Positions 1 through 6,005 of a stretch of 8,272 nucleotides of DNA are shown piece by piece. Within the stretch, counting starts at the first letter, position 1. Each line of letters opens with the position of its first letter. The stretch comes from Planctomycetota bacterium (lineage in GTDB: Bacteria > Planctomycetota > Phycisphaerae > WQYP01): NCBI GenBank assembly GCA_021828935.1, contig JAJZCU010000073.1, positions 1 to 8,272 of the forward strand. The letters are read 5' to 3'. The position numbers and the translations under genes are program-made. Below the pieces are notes generated by a model. It was not told where the DNA came from and ran no database searches. It worked only from the letters and a program-made list of their open reading frames with translations.

Positions 1-1243
1 CATGCGGGTAGCCGCTTTGTATTTCCTGATAACTGTAGGCCATTTGCTGCAGGGCGGCTTCCACCAGTTCCGGGTCAACGCCCTTTTCGGCGATGTCGGA
101 AAGCGTCTTGCGCACCAGTTGCACAAAGGCGTCTTTGCGATCGGCCTCTGAGCCCTTGATTCCCACATGAAACCGCGTTTCCAGCGTGCCCGGGTCGAAG
201 CCGCTATGCACCAAATCCTGGCCCAATTTTGAATCGATGATGGCCTTGCGCAGTGGCGCCCCCTGGTGGCCGAACAAAATCAGGGACAGCGTGGCCATCT
301 CCAGCGTTTCCCGAATATTCGTCAAATCGCCCACCAGGTAGTGCATGGAAATGTAGGTGGCGTTTTCCATTGGCGTCTGCTGGTCGGCGGGGTACTTGCC
401 GGCATATTCGCGGGGCGCGGTCCAGCGCTTCTGCCGGGCAATGGCGGTGTCCACCTGTTTTTTATTAAATTCGTCCAGGCGGGTTCGCAAAAAAGCGAAA
501 TAGTCAGCCGTGGGGATGTCGCCGTAAAGGAAGATCAGGGCGTTGCTGGGGTGGTAAAACGTGCCGTGGAAATCGCGCAGTTGCTGCCAGGTTAAATCCG
601 GGATGCGTTCGGGGTCGCCGCCGGAATCGCGGCCGTAGACGGAATCCGGCAGCAGCCGGCGTTGGGCGGCTTCAAACAGCAGATTTTCGGGGTCGGAATA
701 GACGCCCTTCATCTCATTGTAAACAATGCCTTTAATTAGCAAGTCAGATGAGGGGTCTTCCGGGGTGGCAAATTCAAAATGATGGCCTTCGCGGTCAAAC
801 GTGCCGCGGGTCAAATTCGGGTGAAACACGGCGTCGCAATACACTTCCGCCAGGTTGAACAAATCCTGCCGAACATTGCTGGACACGGGATAATAAGTAA
901 GGTCCGGACCGGTCATGGCGTTAATGAACGTGGCCATGCTCATGCGCGTCAATTGAAAGAAGGGGTCTTTCACGCGGTACTTGCGCGAACCGGCCAGCAC
1001 GGCATGTTCTAAAATGTGCGGGGCGCCGGTATCATCCCGCGGCAGGGTGGGAAAGGTGATGGAAAACAGGTTTTCCGTGTCCGCATTATGGATGTGCAGC
1101 ACCCGCGCGCCGGTGTTTTTATGCACCCCCTGACACGCCGTGGCCCGCATGTGCGGGAGCTCCACTACCCGCGTGATCTCAAACCCCTCGATTTCCTGCC
1201 CCACCGAAATCGGCTTCACGCCGGAATCAACATCAACCGCCAT
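1..1243 (-). CDS. M16C zinc metallopeptidase, PITRM1/PreP (presequence protease)-like, 3' end outside window
   Basis: This is the N-terminal 414 residues of an insulinase-superfamily (M16) peptidase; the frame is open to the left edge. The inverted zinc motif HxxEH reads HILEH at residues 76-80 (His76 and His80 as zinc ligands, Glu79 as catalytic base). The third ligand is Glu177 in NEMKGVYSDP. The spacing from His76 to Glu177 is 101 residues, the same as between His104 and Glu205 of human PITRM1, which places it in subfamily M16C. Conserved surroundings include GAPHILEHAVLAGS, TFINAMTGPDLTYYP and FYHPSNALIFLYGD. There is no signal peptide, so it is probably cytoplasmic and degrades unstructured peptides inside a closed chamber. 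Family members are usually near 1000 residues, so roughly 40% is present. The ATG at 1243 is chosen because GGAG lies 7 nt upstream (complement of 1251-1254). It is transcribed divergently from the rest of the window. The family is secure; the physiological substrate is not. Confidence 0.95.
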   Translation of the reverse strand, partial: MAVDVDSGVKPISVGQEIEGFEITRVVELPHMRATACQGVHKNTGARVLHIHNADTENLFSITFPTLPRDDTGAPHILEHAVLAGSRKYRVKDPFFQLTRMSMATFINAMTGPDLTYYPVSSNVRQDLFNLAEVYCDAVFHPNLTRGTFDREGHHFEFATPEDPSSDLLIKGIVYNEMKGVYSDPENLLFEAAQRRLLPDSVYGRDSGGDPERIPDLTWQQLRDFHGTFYHPSNALIFLYGDIPTADYFAFLRTRLDEFNKKQVDTAIARQKRWTAPREYAGKYPADQQTPMENATYISMHYLVGDLTNIRETLEMATLSLILFGHQGAPLRKAIIDSKLGQDLVHSGFDPGTLETRFHVGIKGSEADRKDAFVQLVRKTLSDIAEKGVDPELVEAALQQMAYSYQEIQSGYPH

Positions 1244-1250
1244 AATTTCG

Positions 1251-1254
1251 CTCC
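1251..1254 (-). promoter_or_regulatory. Shine-Dalgarno site of the M16C peptidase
   Basis: On the minus strand the start region reads GGAGCGAAATT then ATG. GGAG sits 7 nt before the start codon at 1243, a good ribosome-binding distance. This fixes the start even though the 3' end of the gene is not in the window. Confidence 0.7.
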
Positions 1255-1266
1255 AAGCTTGTAAGA

Positions 1267-1296
1267 CCGTCCGTTTATAGCAAAAAGGGCGGACGG
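1267..1296. repeat. Inverted repeat flanking the candidate peptidase promoter
   Basis: CCGTCCG at 1267-1273 is the exact reverse complement of CGGACGG at 1290-1296, with a 16-nt spacer that contains the candidate -10 box. It could be a repressor site or a hairpin at the very start of the peptidase transcript. There is no T-tract after either arm, and it lies at a gene start, so a terminator is unlikely. Confidence 0.5.
1274..1282 (-). promoter_or_regulatory. Candidate extended -10 promoter element for the M16C peptidase
   Basis: The minus strand reads TGCTATAAA, which fits an extended -10 (TGn followed by a TATAAT-like hexamer, 5 of 6 matches). It lies about 31 nt upstream of the ATG, predicting a short leader. 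A weak -35-like TTCGCC lies 18 nt further upstream (complement of 1298-1303). The element sits in the loop between the arms of a 7-bp inverted repeat (1267-1273 and 1290-1296). This is pattern matching only. Confidence 0.35.
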
Positions 1297-1354
1297 AGGC
1301 GAATGCGGGCGGCCATTTATGCGGCGCGCGGCATGCGCTGGCGCAGCACCCCAT

Positions 1355-1390
1355 GCGCTTAGCCGACACGTATACGTGTCGGCTAAGCGC
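1355..1390. repeat. Perfect 36-bp palindrome with bulged stem extension
   Basis: The left arm is GCGCTTAGCCGACACGTA (1355-1372) and the right arm is its exact reverse complement (1373-1390), with no spacer at all. The stem can continue with CCCCAT (1349-1354) pairing with ATGGGG (1394-1399) if the three bases CAG at 1391-1393 bulge out. The innermost bases are CGTATACG. It lies between two divergent gene starts. It could be an operator for a dimeric regulator, a cruciform or hairpin element, or one member of a dispersed palindromic repeat family. As the arms have no spacer and no T-tract follows, it is not a typical terminator. Confidence 0.9.
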
Positions 1391-1527
1391 CAGATGGGGG
1401 CACATGCTGTGACTTCCGGTGGTCCCGCACGTTTTTTCGGCGTTCGACGGCCCTGTTCGGCGCATGGCCACGCACAACCCGATGCGATAGGATAAGCCAT
1501 TAACCATGCAGCGCCGACCGCTGCCTG

Positions 1528-1533
1528 TACAAT
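1528..1533 (+). promoter_or_regulatory. Candidate -10 box for the GH27 gene
   Basis: TACAAT matches five of six positions of the sigma-70 -10 hexamer and lies 78 nt before the GH27 start codon in otherwise GC-rich DNA. No convincing -35 hexamer is found 16-18 nt upstream, so support is weak. The same hexamer occurs in the gap before the Lon-domain gene. Confidence 0.25.
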
Positions 1534-1600
1534 CCGCGTTCAACCAACGACCCACGCGCGTGGCTAAGCTCAAGCGCTGGGGATAATTTGCTGTCCGCAC

Positions 1601-1604
1601 GGAG
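1601..1604 (+). promoter_or_regulatory. Shine-Dalgarno site that decides the GH27 start
   Basis: GGAG lies 7 nt before the ATG at 1612. This, together with a twin-arginine signal that begins right after that ATG, favours 1612 over the in-frame TTG at 1588. Confidence 0.75.
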
Positions 1605-1611
1605 CATCCAC

Positions 1612-2988
1612 ATGAACCGCCGCCGTTTTTTGAAGGCTCTGGCCGCCACCACGGGAGTGGCCCTGACCGCGCCGGGCATTGCGGCCGCAAAGGCCAGAGT
1701 GAACCTGGCCACGCCAGCGTTCTGGAAACTGGCTCCCACGCCGCCCATGGGCTGGAACAGCTATGACACCTATGGCTCGGACGTTACTGAATCGGAATAT
1801 CTTGCCAATGCCGCGGTGATGCAAAAAACCCTGCTGCATCACGGGTACAATTACGCCATCATTGATTATCTCTGGTTTGATCCCACCCTGGCGCCGCAGG
1901 GTATCGCCCATCCCGGCCCTTCCGCCATGGACGCTTACGGCCGCATGTTGCCCGCTGTGAATAAATTTCCATCCGCCGCGCACGGGCGCGGATTCCGGCC
2001 GCTTTCTGAAAAAATCATGGGCATGGGTCTGAAGTTTGGTTTTCATGTGATGCGTGGCATACCGCGCGAGGCGGTCGCCAAAAACACGCCCATTGAAGGC
2101 TCCCATTTTCATGCCCGCGACGCCGCGAACACCAAAGACATCTGCTCGTGGGACAACCATATGGTCGGGGTGCGCGGCGCCACAGCCGCAGGGCAGGCCT
2201 ATTATGATTCCATCATGCGGCTGTACCATCAGTGGAATGCGAGCTTCTTAAAAATTGATGATTTATCCCGCCCGTACCACGAAGCGGAAATTCACGCCAT
2301 CCGCCGCGCCATGAACCATTTTCTGCCCAAGGCCGTTTTAAGCGCTTCGCCCGGCGCCACGCCGGTGGACAAAGCTGTTGACATATCACACAATGCCAAC
2401 ATGTGGCGCATCCGCGACGACTTTTGGGACAACTGGGGCGAACTTGATAACATGTTCGATCTGGTGGCGGCGTGGAAGGGCTTCGCCGGCCCGGGCCATT
2501 GGCCGGATTGCGATATGATCTGCCTGGGCCGCATCGGTTTGCGCAGCGTTGGCGGGCCGCGGTTTACGCACTTCACCATGGATGAACAGCGCACGCTCAT
2601 GAGCCTGTGGGCGCTGGCGCCGTCGCCCTTGATACTGGGCATGAACTTAACGCAACTGGACCCGTGGACACTTTCTTTAATTGCCAACCCCGCCGCGTTG
2701 GCGATCAGTCAGGATATTTTGGGCGCCCAGGGCGCGCGCGTAAGCGCGGCCGGGCCGTTGGAAGTCTGGGCCAAGCCTTTGCATCACGGCGCCCTGGCCG
2801 TGGGCCTGTTCAACCGCGGAAATAATAACAACGCCGTGGTAACGGCCAAATGGAGCGATCTTACACTGCGCGGCCCGCATCGCGTGCTGGACGTGTGGGG
2901 TCATCGCGCCTTAAAACCCGCGAATGGTTCGCTTGCCATGCAGGTTTCCGGCCATGGCGCCCGGCTGCTGCGGCTGGAACGGGCGTGA
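1612..2988 (+). CDS. GH27 alpha-galactosidase-like glycoside hydrolase, Tat-exported
   Basis: This 458-residue enzyme probably removes terminal alpha-linked galactose or a related sugar outside the cytoplasm, by the retaining mechanism of clan GH-D. Residues 1-28 form a twin-arginine signal (NRRRFLK at 2-8, hydrophobic stretch, then GIAAAKA), implying export of a folded protein. The TIM barrel opens with the family signature PPMGWNSYDTYG (44-55). The likely nucleophile is Asp216 in FLKIDD and the likely acid/base is Asp270 in the RxxxD motif RIRDD (266-270). PDCDM (298-302) corresponds to the conserved substrate-binding segment. A C-terminal beta domain runs from about 380 to 456. The canonical Asp-Asp pair of the sugar site is Asp85-Tyr86 here, and the Cys-rich motifs of animal and plant enzymes are missing. 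The positions that read the sugar C2 group appear to be Ser246 and Ala249, so N-acetylgalactosamine or other substrates remain possible. It is the first rightward gene. Confidence 0.9.
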   Translation: MNRRRFLKALAATTGVALTAPGIAAAKARVNLATPAFWKLAPTPPMGWNSYDTYGSDVTESEYLANAAVMQKTLLHHGYNYAIIDYLWFDPTLAPQGIAHPGPSAMDAYGRMLPAVNKFPSAAHGRGFRPLSEKIMGMGLKFGFHVMRGIPREAVAKNTPIEGSHFHARDAANTKDICSWDNHMVGVRGATAAGQAYYDSIMRLYHQWNASFLKIDDLSRPYHEAEIHAIRRAMNHFLPKAVLSASPGATPVDKAVDISHNANMWRIRDDFWDNWGELDNMFDLVAAWKGFAGPGHWPDCDMICLGRIGLRSVGGPRFTHFTMDEQRTLMSLWALAPSPLILGMNLTQLDPWTLSLIANPAALAISQDILGAQGARVSAAGPLEVWAKPLHHGALAVGLFNRGNNNNAVVTAKWSDLTLRGPHRVLDVWGHRALKPANGSLAMQVSGHGARLLRLERA

Positions 2989-3060
2989 CGGCGTGAGTTA
3001 TTTAGAAATGAAACAACGTCGCCGCCCTTTAACGCCCGCCGCGCCGGGCCGCGGAGCGCC
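2989..3060 (+). other. Short gap with possible mini-ORF ending at the UbiA start
   Basis: A small frame from GTG 2993 (or ATG 3008) encodes a short basic peptide. It stops at TGA 3062-3064, overlapping the next ATG as ATGA. No good Shine-Dalgarno precedes either start, so it may be chance. No terminator is visible, so read-through from GH27 is plausible. GGAG at 3053-3056, 4 nt before the ATG, is a close but usable RBS for the downstream gene. Confidence 0.3.
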
Positions 3061-4035
3061 ATGAAGCGACTGCTGGTGTTGCTGCAATTCACGCGCTTCG
3101 CCCTGGCCTTCACCGCCGTGGCCGACGCCTGGGCCTTCATGCTGCTGCGCCCGCCCGGCGCCGCCGCGCCCGGGCATCTGGTGGCGCGGCTGTTATTAAC
3201 CGCATTGGTGGCCGGCAGCGTCTACGCTTTTGGCATGACGCTCAACGACGTATTAGATGCCCGGCGCGACCGCATCTTCGCCCGCTGGCGGCCGATTCCC
3301 AGCGGCCGCTTAAGCCCGCGCGCCGGCATCGTGATTGCATTTTCGCTGCTCTTGTCCGCGATGTTTGGCGCCGCCATGCTCGGCGCGGTGATCGCCCGTT
3401 CTTACGTTCCGTTTTCGCTGTTGGTGGTCTTCGCTGTCGCCGTGCTGATCGTGTTCTACAACGCCACGGGCAAGCACTTAGGCGGGGCGGGGCTGCTGAC
3501 GCTGGGGGTTATACGGGCCGTGGATTGCATGGTCGGGCATCCCACGAGCAGTGTGGTAATTTTGCCCGTCTTTTTGCTTACGCATGTGGCGCTGGTCAGT
3601 ACGGTGGCCTATCGGCTGGAGGGAAAGCGGCCGCGTTTGAAACGGAAGGATTTTCTCATCGTCCTGGGCTCGGTGGCCCTTGGCGATGGCTTGTTGGTTG
3701 GATACATGGCGTTGCGCGGCGCGTTGGGCGCGTTTACCCAACCGTTGATTTTCGGCCCGCTGGTGGCCATGGCGGCCTACGTGCTTTGGGCGGCGTGGGT
3801 GCTCAAGCGCCCTCTGCCGCCGCGGAAAAAGGGGGAATTGTTAATCCTCACCGGGCTGTTTTGGCTCTTCGCCTATGATGCTGGTATCTTATTTGCCAAC
3901 CTGCAGTGGAAGGCCGGCCTTGCGATCACCGCATTGTGTTTCTGCAGCATCGGCGCATTTTTACTTTTGCGGGCGTGGGGGCGCATGGCGCGCGGTTCGC
4001 CGCAGTACCGCATCGCGCGCCAGGAGACGCTGTAA
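3061..4035 (+). CDS. UbiA-family prenyltransferase-like membrane protein, EboC-like
   Basis: This 324-residue polytopic membrane protein has about eight to nine hydrophobic segments, as expected for the UbiA superfamily, whose members transfer prenyl chains to aromatic or other acceptors at the membrane. The first Asp-rich motif NDxxDxxxD is intact (Asn62, Asp63, Asp66, Asp70) and is followed by the typical RPIPSGRLS (77-85). Tyr133-Asn134 and IRAVDCMVG (151-159) resemble EboC-type members. The second Asp-rich motif of standard UbiA enzymes is not visible; the corresponding loop reads AYRLEGKRPRLKRKD (183-197), basic and lacking the paired aspartates, again as in EboC-like proteins. None of the other ebo genes is in the window. 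It starts 72 nt after GH27 and is probably co-transcribed with it. The superfamily is clear; the substrate is unknown and catalytic activity is uncertain. Confidence 0.85.
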   Translation: MKRLLVLLQFTRFALAFTAVADAWAFMLLRPPGAAAPGHLVARLLLTALVAGSVYAFGMTLNDVLDARRDRIFARWRPIPSGRLSPRAGIVIAFSLLLSAMFGAAMLGAVIARSYVPFSLLVVFAVAVLIVFYNATGKHLGGAGLLTLGVIRAVDCMVGHPTSSVVILPVFLLTHVALVSTVAYRLEGKRPRLKRKDFLIVLGSVALGDGLLVGYMALRGALGAFTQPLIFGPLVAMAAYVLWAAWVLKRPLPPRKKGELLILTGLFWLFAYDAGILFANLQWKAGLAITALCFCSIGAFLLLRAWGRMARGSPQYRIARQETL

Positions 4036-4080
4036 AAACTTTCACTGAAGTTGCCAGATGAAATCGGCCCGACGCCGCCC

Positions 4081-4086
4081 TACAAT
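4081..4086 (+). promoter_or_regulatory. Candidate -10 box for the Lon-domain gene
   Basis: TACAAT occurs 53 nt before the ATG at 4140, in the 104-nt gap after the UbiA-like gene. TTGCCA at 4051-4056 would be a good -35 hexamer but is 24 nt away, too far for a standard sigma-70 promoter. It would allow this gene its own transcript; support is weak. Confidence 0.25.
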
Positions 4087-4139
4087 ACCGCTGTCCGTGC
4101 GGGCACCAACAGATTCACGCGAATCCTTTCAGGCGACTC

Positions 4140-4829
4140 ATGGCGGCCGTTGATTTTAAGCAAGATATTCCGCTTTTCCCGCTGCCCAATTGCGTGCTGT
4201 TTCCCGGCGCCCTGCTGCCTTTGCACATTTTTGAGGAACGTTATCGCACCATGATGGCCGCCGCCCTGGCCGGGCAAAGCGTCATTGCGATGGCATTGCT
4301 GAAGGCCGGCTGGGAAAAGGAATACTTTGGCCGGCCCGAAATCCACCCCGTGGTGTGTGTGGGAAAAATTGTGGGCCATGAGCGTCTGCCGGATGGCAAG
4401 TACAATCTGTTGTTGCAGGGAGTTTCCCGCGCCGCCCTGGAAAATGAAAAAAATGGAACCTTCCGCGCCGCTACGCTCACGGCGTTGCCCGACATCGTGC
4501 CCCCGGATTCCGCCGATCGGCTCCGCGACTGCCGACAGAAGCTCGCGGACCTTTTCGCAAATTCGCCGCTGGCCCAACTGCCGCCCGCGGCGTCGATCCG
4601 CGAGATGATCGGCAGTTGTCTGCCGGTTTGGAATATCGCGGACGTGGTGGCGTTTTCCTTGATACCAGACTGCGCGACCAAACAGCGGCTGCTGGAAATG
4701 CGCGACGTGCTCTTGCGTACGGAGGAGCTTTTGCAAATACTTAACGGCTTGGCGCAGCGAAAGCAGGAACCGCGTTGCGGCCCGCGTCCGGCGCGCACCA
4801 TTTTTCAGACGCCGCCGAATATGAATTAA
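4140..4829 (+). CDS. Stand-alone LON substrate-binding (Lon N-terminal) domain protein
   Basis: The 229-residue product matches the N-terminal substrate-recognition domain of Lon protease throughout. The hallmark PLFPLPNCVLFPGALLPLHI spans residues 11-30 and is followed by FEERYR. The second conserved block is VGKIVGHERLPDGKYNLLLQG (74-94). A helical bundle follows, with KQRLLEMRDVLLRTEELLQI (181-200) typical of the end of this domain. There is no AAA+ ATPase domain and no Ser-Lys protease domain, so it is not a protease on its own; such short proteins are common in bacteria and poorly understood. A cytoplasmic role in binding unfolded or damaged proteins is plausible by homology but unproven. 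The ATG at 4140 is supported by a weak AGG 6 nt upstream and by the conserved motif beginning at residue 9. The last 20 residues are Pro/Arg-rich and probably disordered. Confidence 0.9.
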   Translation: MAAVDFKQDIPLFPLPNCVLFPGALLPLHIFEERYRTMMAAALAGQSVIAMALLKAGWEKEYFGRPEIHPVVCVGKIVGHERLPDGKYNLLLQGVSRAALENEKNGTFRAATLTALPDIVPPDSADRLRDCRQKLADLFANSPLAQLPPAASIREMIGSCLPVWNIADVVAFSLIPDCATKQRLLEMRDVLLRTEELLQILNGLAQRKQEPRCGPRPARTIFQTPPNMN

Positions 4830-4934
4830 TCACCGAGGGTCCGGGCTTTTTTTGCCTGCAGCTTTTAACGCAGAGACCCGGAAACGCAATGGCGACAAAA
4901 TAGAACGCCCAGCACTAACGATTGGACATTTTTT
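4830..4934. other. Intergenic gap with 8-nt periodic element and T7 run
   Basis: Just after the Lon-domain gene, a run of seven Ts (4847-4853) follows GGTCCGGGC, but only 3-4 bp of stem can be formed, so a terminator is doubtful. At 4869-4900 four consecutive 8-mers can be read (CGCAGAGA, CCCGGAAA, CGCAATGG, CGACAAAA), a degenerate tandem pattern preceded by TTTTAA. GGA at 4924-4926 is a weak RBS for the next gene, followed by six Ts before its ATG. Confidence 0.45.
4869..4900. repeat. Degenerate 8-nt periodic element, copy 1
   Basis: Units CGCAGAGA (4869-4876), CCCGGAAA (4877-4884), CGCAATGG (4885-4892) and CGACAAAA (4893-4900) begin with C every eight bases and are mostly of the form CGC followed by a purine-rich half. 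A related series occurs at 8187-8221. Both lie in non-coding DNA just after an A/T-rich stretch ending in AAC. Confidence 0.4.
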
Positions 4935-5948
4935 ATGCGCGTATTGATCATCGGAGGCACCGGCCTGATTTCCACCGGCATCGTAAAAGCCCTCCAGGGC
5001 CGCAATGCCGACATCACCGTTTTCAATCGCGGCAAAACCGACAACCGCCTGCCGGAAAGCGTCCGGCAAATGCATGGCAATCGCGATGAGCCTGGCGCGT
5101 TGACCGCACTGGCCAACGAACCCCGCTTCGACGCCGTCATTGACATGATCTGCTTTAACCCCGAACAAGCCAAAGCCGATATTGCCACCTTCGCTGGAAA
5201 AACGGAACATTTTGTTTTTTGTTCCACGGTATGTACCTACGGCAACACGCAGACGGACGTTCCGACCCACGAAGGCATTGCGCAGCGGCCGGTATCAACC
5301 TACGGCAAAAACAAAGTGCTTTGCGAAGAGCTTTTCAATGAAGCCCACGCCAATAAAAAATTCGCCGTGACCATTTTCCGCCCCTCACATACCTTCGGCC
5401 CCGGCGGCGGCATTATTAACAACCTGGGCTGGAACCGTGATTTTGTTGACCGGCTCCGCAAAGGGCGGCCAATTATTATCAGCGGAGATGGCCACGGCCT
5501 GTGGCAAAGCGCCTATGCCGATGATGTCGGCGTGGGTTTCGCCCATGCCCTGGGTCGCCGGAGCACGTTTGGCGAGGCCTACAACATCGTGGGCCCGGAA
5601 TTTTTCACCTGGGACCAGTACACCCAGCGCACCGCCCAGGCCATCGGCGCCCCGGAACCCAACATCACCCATATCCCCACTGACGCTCTCCTGGCGATCA
5701 ACGCGAAACGCTTCGTCGCCATTGCCGAAATTTTCCGCTACCACGGCATCTACGACAATACCAAAATTCTCCGGGATATCCCCGAATACCGGCCCGGCGC
5801 CACGCCCTTTGAAGAGGGCGTGCGGCACACGGTGGCGTGGATGGACAAACACCATACAATTGAGCCCTGTGAAAAAGATCCGTTCGAAGACCGTTTGGTC
5901 GAATCGTGGAACAAGTGGCTTCAGGTGGCGCGGCGTGAAATGGCTTAA
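4935..5948 (+). CDS. NAD(P)-dependent epimerase/dehydratase-like extended SDR
   Basis: This 337-residue Rossmann-fold oxidoreductase belongs to the extended short-chain dehydrogenase/reductases. The nucleotide-binding turn IGGTGLIS is at residues 6-13; the usual third glycine of GxxGxxG is Ser13, as in atypical SDRs related to CSP41. Asn31-Arg32 at the end of the second strand is compatible with NADP(H). The catalytic set is Ser97/Thr98 in CST and YxxxK at Tyr123-Lys127 (YGKNK). FRPSHTFGPGGG (148-159) and the Asp of SAYADDVG (192-199) are further family hallmarks. Members usually act on nucleotide sugars or similar sugar derivatives, but the substrate cannot be read from the sequence. No signal peptide is present, so it is cytoplasmic. 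The start is fixed by the Rossmann strand beginning at residue 2. It lies only 57 nt before the secreted PA14/PKD gene, and the two are probably co-transcribed. Confidence 0.9.
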   Translation: MRVLIIGGTGLISTGIVKALQGRNADITVFNRGKTDNRLPESVRQMHGNRDEPGALTALANEPRFDAVIDMICFNPEQAKADIATFAGKTEHFVFCSTVCTYGNTQTDVPTHEGIAQRPVSTYGKNKVLCEELFNEAHANKKFAVTIFRPSHTFGPGGGIINNLGWNRDFVDRLRKGRPIIISGDGHGLWQSAYADDVGVGFAHALGRRSTFGEAYNIVGPEFFTWDQYTQRTAQAIGAPEPNITHIPTDALLAINAKRFVAIAEIFRYHGIYDNTKILRDIPEYRPGATPFEEGVRHTVAWMDKHHTIEPCEKDPFEDRLVESWNKWLQVARREMA

Positions 5949-5993
5949 ACCCGTTGCGCCGCCGCGCCGCCGGGCCCGGACAGCCAACATGGC

Positions 5994-5997
5994 AAGG
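5994..5997 (+). promoter_or_regulatory. Shine-Dalgarno site of the PA14/PKD gene
   Basis: AAGG lies 8 nt before the ATG at 6006 and supports that start, which also gives a complete signal peptide. An ATG at 5989 opens only a four-codon frame and is not a competitor. Confidence 0.5.
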
Positions 5998-6005
5998 CGG
6001 TAATC

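Larger units (their letters stand above)
1244..1611. other. Divergent intergenic region, 368 bp
   Basis: This non-coding stretch separates the leftward M16C peptidase from the rightward GH27 gene. From left to right it holds the peptidase RBS and candidate -10 box, a 7-bp inverted repeat, the perfect 36-bp palindrome at 1355-1390, a TACAAT box at 1528-1533, and a third copy of the palindrome half-core GGCTAAGC at 1562-1569. Open frames crossing it on the minus strand lack recognisable domains and ribosome-binding sites, and I regard them as chance. I see no tRNA-like or riboswitch-like structure, and nothing specific between about 1410 and 1500. Confidence 0.7.

Noticed and set aside
1355..1390. 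Palindrome as a bidirectional Rho-independent terminator
   Set aside because: It lies between two gene starts rather than two gene ends, lacks a T-tract on either side, and has no loop.
1588..1611. In-frame TTG start 24 nt upstream of the GH27 ATG
   Set aside because: It has no ribosome-binding site and would put eight residues ahead of the twin-arginine signal; the ATG at 1612 has GGAG at 7 nt and starts the Tat signal directly.
1570..2229. 219-residue open frame on the minus strand within the GH27 gene
   Set aside because: It is antisense to a gene with clear family motifs, has no recognisable domain, and such long frames are expected opposite GC-rich coding DNA.
4037..4052. Inverted repeat AACTT / AAGTT just after the UbiA-like gene
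   Set aside because: Five A/T-rich base pairs and no T-tract; expected by chance.
4058..4153. Small frame (31 codons) overlapping the start of the Lon-domain gene
   Set aside because: No strong ribosome-binding site, no conserved feature, and it runs into the conserved start of a real gene in another frame.
4080..4801. Two long minus-strand frames opposite the Lon-domain gene
   Set aside because: The plus strand encodes a complete Lon N-terminal domain; the antisense products are low-complexity and match no family I know.
4831..4857. T7 run after GGTCCGGGC as a terminator of the Lon-domain gene
   Set aside because: Only 3-4 bp of stem can be formed before or around the T-run, too little for an intrinsic terminator.
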